Source: Cichorium intybus
Taxonomy: Eukaryota > Streptophyta > Magnoliopsida > Asterales > Asteraceae
Reading direction: 5' to 3'
DNA: 64,000 bases
Assembly (NCBI GenBank): GCA_023525715.1
Contig: CM042013.1
Location: 81,651,994 to 81,715,993 of the forward strand
Shown: positions 57,252 through 64,000 of the stretch, piece by piece
How the letters are laid out: each line of letters starts with the position of its first letter
Position numbering within the stretch: the stretch's first letter is position 1
Notes under the pieces: model-generated
Seen by the model: the letters and a program-made list of their open reading frames with translations, nothing else
What the model was told of the DNA's origin: nothing
Databases searched by the model: none
Position numbers and translations under genes: made by a program

Positions 57252-58818
57252 ATTATCTACCCCTTAAATGGATTCCGTTCTCGGAATCACTAAGATAAGA
57301 ATGGGATTGATTTGCAATAACATAATCTCATATGAATAAAAACTTCTCACAAAGCCCTTGATGAAGTTCTTACTTCAATTTCTCATTGCTATTGGAAGTA
57401 CTTTTAGTAGCCGTCCCCTTGACACTGTCCACTTTCACTTCTCACATTTCATTCTCTTAAATTATTGTCAATAAAACGCATTTCCACTAGAATCCTTAAC
57501 GATTCCTCCCTTTATATATCATAGTTAGTTTGACTTCTCCAAAAGTCAACAGGTGCTCCATTCACTCTCTTCTTGTCCCTTGCACCCATGTAGGATTTGT
57601 TTCTCTAACATAATGGTTCTCCATTGATGGAGTGTTCTAGTATCCATATAATAGTTACCTAACTATTTACTCAAAGTAGTATTTTACTTTGTCATTCTTA
57701 CCTAGTCGTTAGTCATTAGACCTTATCTTCGTGATTCTTTCTTTCCTTCAAATCATTTTATCTTAAGTGACTTTGACTATTAGATTAGCCATACCATATT
57801 TATCAGTTCATCATGAATGACTTTGACTGTTAAATCAATCATACCACGGTAACAGTTCATCCTGATATGCATATCACTTGCAAGCTTTCATCAATCCCTT
57901 ATTTAGCCTTTAAACTTTACTAAGCTCCAAATATCTTTGACCATTCCAATTGGCCGTTATACATCCTACACTAACACGATTGTGTTACGATAGATTATTA
58001 TAGGATCATCTATTTCCTACCATTATGCGTGTACCATTACTTCAGTCACTATCCATGACCCTTGCATCAATCCTTGCCTTTAAAATTTTTAATCACCCTT
58101 CTTAACTCGAAGATTTGCAACTACCTGACTTGGGACATCCACAAGCATGTTTCCATCATCTAGATGCATCCGTGATAATCGAGAATCTTGCTTGGGCTTT
58201 TCAATAACTTAGACATTTCTAACTTTCTTTAATTGTCACCACTTGAATCACAACATCGCTTAATAGGGTTCTATCCCTTGCATCATCATCCCATTGATGA
58301 TATAAGTGCTTTAAAGCACCATATTATGTATTTCATCCTTTCTAGCCTTCTGCTGTACCCTGTTCATCAAGTCTTTAGACTCAGACTGGCACTATTTCGC
58401 CATTATCAATATCCGTATGGTTAAGAACCAAGGGTCTTCCCATCTACCCCTTAAACGAGAATGGATGACATTTTCGTTTAAGGTCTAATTCTCTACATGA
58501 CTTTTACGTATAACTAATCTATTCTTACTTTCTATCATTTCATGATATCCTTCATTCTTAACTATTTCCATTCGTTCTTAACTAACTCCACAAGTGACTA
58601 GCTGAGGCCACTATGTCCCTTGCATAGATGACTTGCATATCGATTATAGACATTAGCCATTAGGCATCTTTATCGCACTTTCATTGTCTAGACCTGCTAT
58701 TGATCGACTTTTATTTTGAGTCTAACTCCTGACAACGAAAAATCCCTTGGAAACAGCCAAGAAACTTTAAAAATTGCCACACCCACATCTATAACTTAGT
58801 ACAAACAATCACTAACAT
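57252..58818 (-). other. Decayed gypsy interior
   Basis: Lies between the PPT and the gag relic on the minus strand, where pol should be. I could read no reverse transcriptase or integrase motif. Strongly mutated or replaced. Confidence 0.4.
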
Positions 58819-59559
58819 CTAAGGACTTAAGTGGCACCTAAGTTGTTTATGGAATTCATGTAATTCAAAAGAAAAATCTACACCTAAAACAAAATGACAT
58901 TTGCTGACAATGAATTTTACAAGAAAGGTACCTGCGTCGACATCAAGCGCTTCCGTAGCTTCCTCACGGGTCATTTGAAATACCTGCCCTTTTACTTTTG
59001 TGGGTTCCATCTTCTTGATGGCGGTGGAGGCAAGGGTCTCACTTCATTTGTTTGGGCATTGTGTGCTATAGTGGCCCTTCTCATGAGAGGAAAAACATTC
59101 AACTTCACGGGCATGTCGTTTACCACAGTTTCCACACTTCCTTATATCATCCCATTTAGAGGACCCTGAAGAGAAACGACTCTTTTTGTTTGATCCTGAA
59201 AACTCAATGTGCTTCCTTTTCTCCCCAAAGGCCTGGCGTTCCTTAACCTTCTTCTCAAGCATACCCTATACTATAGCAGCAGCCTCAATGGCCTCATCAA
59301 GAGCAGTGGCATTCCCGACCTCCAGGGCGTAGTCACTTGGTAACCCATTCGTATAATGGTTAATTCTTCCTACTTCGGTTGGAAGGGTGTCTTCCAAGAA
59401 AGGAAGCATGTCACAGAACCTCTTCGTGTACTCATCTACTGTCAGTTTATCCTTGCTAAGGGCAAAGAATTCATCTACTAACTTTTCCCGATGCCTGGAA
59501 GAACAGAACTTTCTACTTAGGTGCTTGGTGAATTCCTCCCAAGTAAAGGAGGAAACCAC
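58819..59559 (-). pseudogene. Gypsy gag relic
   Basis: On the minus strand: the retrotransposon gag domain (FTWEEFTKHLSRKF, FFALSKDKLTVDEYTKRF, INHYTNGLPSDY), a stop, a basic linker, a damaged CCHC (CGNCGKRH then CFSSHEKGHYSTQC, with one Cys replaced), a stop, then GQVFQMTREEATEA and GTFLVKF, the segment leading into gypsy protease. At least two stops break it. Confidence 0.75.
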
Positions 59560-59599
59560 TTCACTCCCAAGAGTTCAGTCAAGAGTACTCCTGCATGTA

Positions 59600-60200
59600 A
59601 GAGCATTGGCTTTGTTGCCAACTTGTGAATGCTAGTTTATGATTTTATGTAACCAATCTTTTGCATGGATTTGGTTTACATAAAAGTTTTCTTAGAAAAA
59701 AAGAGTGTTGTTTTTATTTATGGTTGCATGTATGATTTTGTGCATAAACAAGCCTTGGACCAAAATCTTGATATGTGTTGTTTGGTTGATCTTCAATTTC
59801 GATATGGTTGTCGTTATTCTTTTATTCAGAGTATTTGTAATAGTAAATAGGTGTATTTGTATTTTTATTCATTTTTAAGTATTATATTAATGCTAGATTA
59901 GTTTATGTACTTTAAAATATGAAAGGACATGAAGATGGAGGCCAAAAGAGTGAAGATCAGAGCTGCATGATTTTTTTGCCCATGCTTGCACTCTCGGCCT
60001 CAACATGGTGATACTAAAAAATTCATGTTTTGATTTTTTGGTCCAATGAAAGGTTGGAACATCATCTCCAAGATGATATAAGAATATTTTCAAAGTTGTA
60101 GCTCAAACAAATATCATTTGATGAATGTATGGTCCCTGAAAGTCCCTTGGGAATGGAGTTCTTATTTTATGTAGTGACTCTGTTAAGGGTGTTAAACCTT
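59600..60200. other. No gene seen
   Basis: AT-rich sequence without a supported frame. Confidence 0.45.
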
Positions 60201-60480
60201 ACAAATGAGATAGACAAATATATAAAAATATATCTAAAGACATATTGCTATACTGCACTAAAGTAGAGTACAGGGCAAGCAGGGTCGAACCACATGGATA
60301 TGGGAATAAAGGTTTAACCTCTTTGCACGAGGTACAAAAGTAACAAAATGGGGGGTTTTTTGCAATTGTAATGCAAAGGAAGACTAAATAGAATAACATA
60401 CAAACTAATTAAATTTGTAACAATACTTATAACGAGTCTAGTTCTAGGTTCTTGGTGTTTACCATATAAGATTGATTTTG
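60201..60480. repeat. Athila-like LTR fragment
   Basis: Contains acagggcaagcagggtcgaa followed by ccacatggatatggg, the phrase that marks the Athila-type LTRs at 29503, 41364 and 49146. No borders found. Confidence 0.35.
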
Positions 60481-60839
60481 TCTTGATGCAGTTTACAATT
60501 TGCAATCCTAAGTTGATTAAGCGTACAAATCGAAGATTCAACACCATGAACTGTCCCACGATCTCCAATTCGAATCAATTTATCGATTCTTCTAGCAAAA
60601 TTGGAGCAGTATCAGTAACCTTCCCTACGCATCCACGATTCCCCAATTTCTCCCCATACATATAATATCCGATAGTGATGAACCAGGAAACTCATTATCT
60701 GTTAGGTAGGTTAATATAAGAAGCCCAATGAATTCATCAATTTCAGGTATGAACGACCAAAAAATTGCCCTCCCATCAAAGAAAAGCCACCGATTTCAAT
60801 GAATTCAACAACTATTAAGCAGAAATAAAGTGCAATTCA

Positions 60840-61386
60840 TTCTGATTTCGATGAACTCCAATGGATTTCAGCAAAGTTTGAGCGAAATGCAACTAAAAAG
60901 GAAGAACATCCAGCAAAGGTATAAATTCTTTTCTTGAATTCTGTAGCATAATATTTTTGTTAATGATTGTTAACAATTATTGTAGAATTTTCAGCCTTGT
61001 TATCAACATGAAGATTTTGATATCGACAGTCTACAAATAATTGACTTCCACAAGGAATTTAGCCCTTACAAATCTGAATTTAAGCAGGAAATTGCTGAAG
61101 AGATATGTATGTATTCTCTTTTCTAATTAATAATAATTTTGAAACCATGAGTATTTGTTGCCGAATCCATGGTTGGAAAAAGGAAACAAATGAAAATTTG
61201 CTTTGGCCAAATGGAAATGGGATGAAGTTATTGATCTTCAAAGTTTGGAATATAATGATTCACAGGATGATTTGTTGGATTTCCTGGAGATTATTTGGAG
61301 GATGATTCAAGGATACCACAGTGTCACTCACACCACTCAAAAAGATTCTAAGAATTACCATTCAGAGTTGAAATCGAGTTCTTAGG
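60840..61386 (+). other. Possible exon fragments of an unknown gene
   Basis: Three coding-looking pieces: SDFDELQWISAKFERN with a possible donor AAAG-GTATAAAT near 60920, NFQPCYQHEDFDIDSLQI after an acceptor TTGTAG near 60984, and LAKWKWDEVIDLQSLEYNDS with DDLLDFLE at about 61201-61384. They do not join into one clean frame. I do not recognise the family; a decayed or fragmentary gene is likely. Confidence 0.3.
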
Positions 61387-63338
61387 CTACATGACGAGTC
61401 TGATGATGATGATCGTACTGAATGCATTTAAAAAAGTTTACAAGCTTATTATGTCATTGTTTACGTGTTGGAAATAATTTATGCTTATGTTTCCTTTTCC
61501 AACTAGATGTACTTTAAGCCATCCACTTTAGTTTTTATGTTTGTTACGTCACTCTACTATTATTTGTTTTTAAAGGGTTCATACTTTAGAGTTTACTTGG
61601 ATCCAGTTATGAGTCCAGTGTAGACCTTAATGCATCAAATGATAGATTTGCCTGACAACGTATTATCTTTCTTCTCAATACGTTTGTCTGAATTTTTATC
61701 TCACGATTGTTTTGTACCTTTTCGTCCTTTGAATCTTTGTTATGAGAAACATATTTTATTAGTAGCTTCTAGCAGAAGTAGATATGTATAGATATGAAAC
61801 ATATTTGAGTAGTAGCTTCTAGCAGCGTACTTTCGTTTTTATTTCTTAATTTCTTTTATCTTTTTACAAGTAAAAACATATTCTAATGATTAAAACTGGA
61901 AAGAAGTTTAAAAGTGGAAAAAATGTTTAAAACGAGAAAAAAATTGGGAATTAAAGTATAATGATTAAAGCTGGAAAAATTGTTTAAGAGAATTTGGCCA
62001 TGATTGGGCTCATTATGCCAGATTACGACACCTTAAAATTGTAACTTGTACCTATATTTTATAAGTAGGGAAAAAGGGGAATATTAGAGATCATGTGCAT
62101 AACCATTACAGCACTACTCCCACCTTCTTATATGTCACAAATTACCTTCTTTACACCAACATAATCGATAACTTACCTAAGCCTAATCGACAGTAGCACA
62201 GAAACTTATTTACTGATCATGTTGGTATGCTGTCGGATTCTCTGAAGAAAAAGCAAGGTAATTTTCTTCATTTATGAATTGTAACATCCTACTATTGTTT
62301 GTTTTTAATATACACAATTTTAAAAGATCTTTTGTTTGCAGTAAATTTCTTATTTTATTCATCTAGTTTCTAATTTTGAATGTATCAAATTGAAACCTGC
62401 AATTTTGAAAAGTACATTGTTGTTTTCTGTGGTGGAATGGAAAGTATATTGCCATTTCCATCATCAAACGTTTATTTTTTTTGTGTGTCTGAAGGTGTGA
62501 TGTGTGTACTCTGTGTCTGCATCTAAGTGTATGTACAATATAGACAGGAGTTTTAGTCATTTAACTTCATCTTTAACTAATCAGATTGAAACCTGCAAAT
62601 TAGAAAAGTACATGGTTGTTTTATGTGGTGGAATGGAAAGTAAATTTCCCTTTCTAACATTATACGTTTACCCTTCTAGAGGACTAAAACTGGAAGAACT
62701 AAAACATGTGGAAATATTCAAAATAAGGATCATAATGGTTAGAAAATTTAAACTGAGGACCAAATTTGAAACAAAAAGTAATTTGGGACCCAAAGTGAAA
62801 ATAATCTAAACTCAACGACCATCTTTGTAATTTACTATAAATTAAATAAATACAAATTTTAATTAGCTACAAAAAAATTAAAGTACGATGTACTTTAATT
62901 TTCCCCAATATAGCATCATACTTTTGTTTCTATTTGTTAATTTGTTACATACATGGTCTATCTGGTTTTACGAAAATTGCAATTTTGGTCCAAGTTTTAA
63001 TTTTTTTTCAACTTGATTCAGGTGGATTTCGATTATTGCAAAATCGGTCCACGTGTGTATCTTTCTTTCACTTTTTGGTTAAGTAGTTGCGAAAACACCA
63101 ATTTACCCTTGCACCACTTTCTTAAAACCAAACATTACTAGCATAAACACACTGGTTACTACTTATATGTGTCACATGCATTGTACTTGTAATTACTTTC
63201 TTATTATTAAGGCACTTTATTTTCTTAAACGTTCCCAAACATAACAAAATAATTTCAAATTTTACCTTGGCATGCGAGTGAAAACCACTTGCATTTGAAG
63301 CACACTTATAACTATACAATTATAAAATAGAAGGAGGG
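61387..63338. repeat. AT-rich region with a direct duplication
   Basis: No gene seen. A block of about 90 bp containing attgaaacctgcaa and gtggtggaatggaaagta occurs at about 62385-62475 and again at 62583-62670, roughly 198 bp apart. A GGTCC-type element end is visible near 62980-63050. The last part serves as upstream region of the F-box gene. Confidence 0.5.
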
Positions 63339-64000
63339 ATGGATCTTAACATGCTGATTGAGATACTCTCACGAACTTCTTTAAAGACATTTGATACGCT
63401 ACTATGTATGAGCAAAGTAATTGAGCATTTGACCTATCAACGAAATGTAGTGGATCTCTTCCGGCAACAAAACACTATTGTCTCGGGGGTTTTTTGTGCA
63501 ACATAGGCAATCAATTTCCTCTCTAAAAACGTTGTTTGTCCCATCAACTTTTTTGATGTTTGTTGACCTCAATGTCTTTTTACCTGATCTGTGTAGAATT
63601 GTGGCCACTTCGGAACAGGGAATCATTGTGACCGAATCTGCTCATCCAATATATAATGACATAGCTGTGTTCCATTTCTGTAAACCAACAACGAGGCAGC
63701 TTCAAGCACTTCCCAATCCTGAATCTCAGTACTCTACGTTTAAGGCTGCCATTGTGATAATTGGTGGAAAACCGTTGCATTATAAGATCTTCCCGTTGTC
63801 ATTCTCTACGACATGGTTAGTGACTATCTGTGAGCTTTGTATAAATTATATTTGTAATTTTTTCAAACGACCCCACCCCATTATAATTAATTGGTTTTTT
63901 ATAGGTTAGTAGAAAATGACCGTGTTGATTATGAGTCATATACTTTTGAAATATTTCACTCGAAATCATGGCCCTGGCGTCAGGGGTATAACATCATGTG
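63339..64000 (+). pseudogene. F-box protein, 5' part, with one frameshift; runs off the window
   Basis: ATG at 63339 opens MDLNMLIEILSRTSLKTFDT, a degenerate F-box (SCF ubiquitin-ligase adaptor). The frame shifts by one base in GGGGGTTTTTT near 63485. It continues in the next frame with the F-box-associated domain: GIIVTESAHP, VFHFCKPTTRQLQALPNP and KPLHYKIFPLS. A GT-AG intron is likely at 63816-63904, after which DRVDYESYTFEIFHSKSW and PWRQGYNIM match the next stretch of that domain. Apart from the homopolymer break the gene looks well kept, so a sequencing error is as likely as a real mutation. Substrate unknown. Confidence 0.7.

Overview
The window is nuclear DNA of a higher plant. Evidence: spliced genes with GT-AG introns, a mitochondrial ADP/ATP carrier with a plant-type N-terminal extension, Mutator-like (MULE) transposases, and nested copia, Athila and gypsy LTR retrotransposons primed by plant tRNA sites. 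A eudicot is clear. Asteraceae (lettuce-like) is a guess from general look, not a proven call.

Region 1 (1-10.5 kb) is the most unusual part. Two modules have the same plan. A MULE transposase gene runs on the minus strand (929-3766 and 6007-7354). A tandem-repeat array lies in the divergent intergenic space (22-bp units at 3855-4490; 167-bp units at 7474-8443). Then one or two very small plus-strand genes follow for lysine/glutamate-rich coiled-coil proteins (4539-4985; 8537-8881; 9228-9584). The three small proteins share a W-x13-W heptad motif and a C-terminal YPxxFP tail. A small two-exon GRF zinc finger plus membrane-anchor gene (5189-5536) sits in module 1. Transposase 1 keeps its catalytic triad. 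Transposase 2 has an open three-exon frame but has lost the DNA-binding N-terminus and two of the three catalytic acidic residues. I infer that the small genes are accessory genes of a MULE lineage, in a layout reminiscent of (but different from) maize mudrA/mudrB.

Region 2 (10.5-22.3 kb) holds the only clear housekeeping gene, an ADP/ATP carrier (minus strand, 3 coding exons plus a 5' UTR exon, 11935 to about 16680). Its 2.6-kb second intron is full of (TA)n and GGT repeats and hairpin-forming element ends. It is followed by a 1,469-bp non-autonomous MULE with a perfect 9-bp target duplication (16905-18373) and a decayed copy of an At5g17910-type gene (18851-19604). The rest to 22.3 kb is AT-rich and empty.

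Region 3 (22.3-36.3 kb) is retrotransposon debris: a gypsy gag-protease relic, a long gypsy LTR flanked by PPT on one side and PBS on the other, a copia element nested in that LTR (24367-28058, TSD ATTAT), and an opposite-strand gypsy LTR containing an Athila-like LTR.

Region 4 (36.3-55.5 kb) is a nest. A gag-only copia element with two 769-bp LTRs (36254-54719) contains a truncated gypsy fragment (37.7-40.3 kb) and a complete Athila-like element (41364-50256, TSD GGTGT). The Athila element contains a solo copia LTR (44518-45294, TSD AGAAT). The Athila element keeps a 934-codon gag-protease frame but has no reverse transcriptase or integrase.

Region 5 (55.5-64 kb) has another minus-strand gypsy relic (LTR to 57251, gag 58819-59559), unresolved AT-rich sequence with possible gene fragments near 61 kb, and the start of an F-box gene with one frameshift that runs off the right edge (63339-64000).
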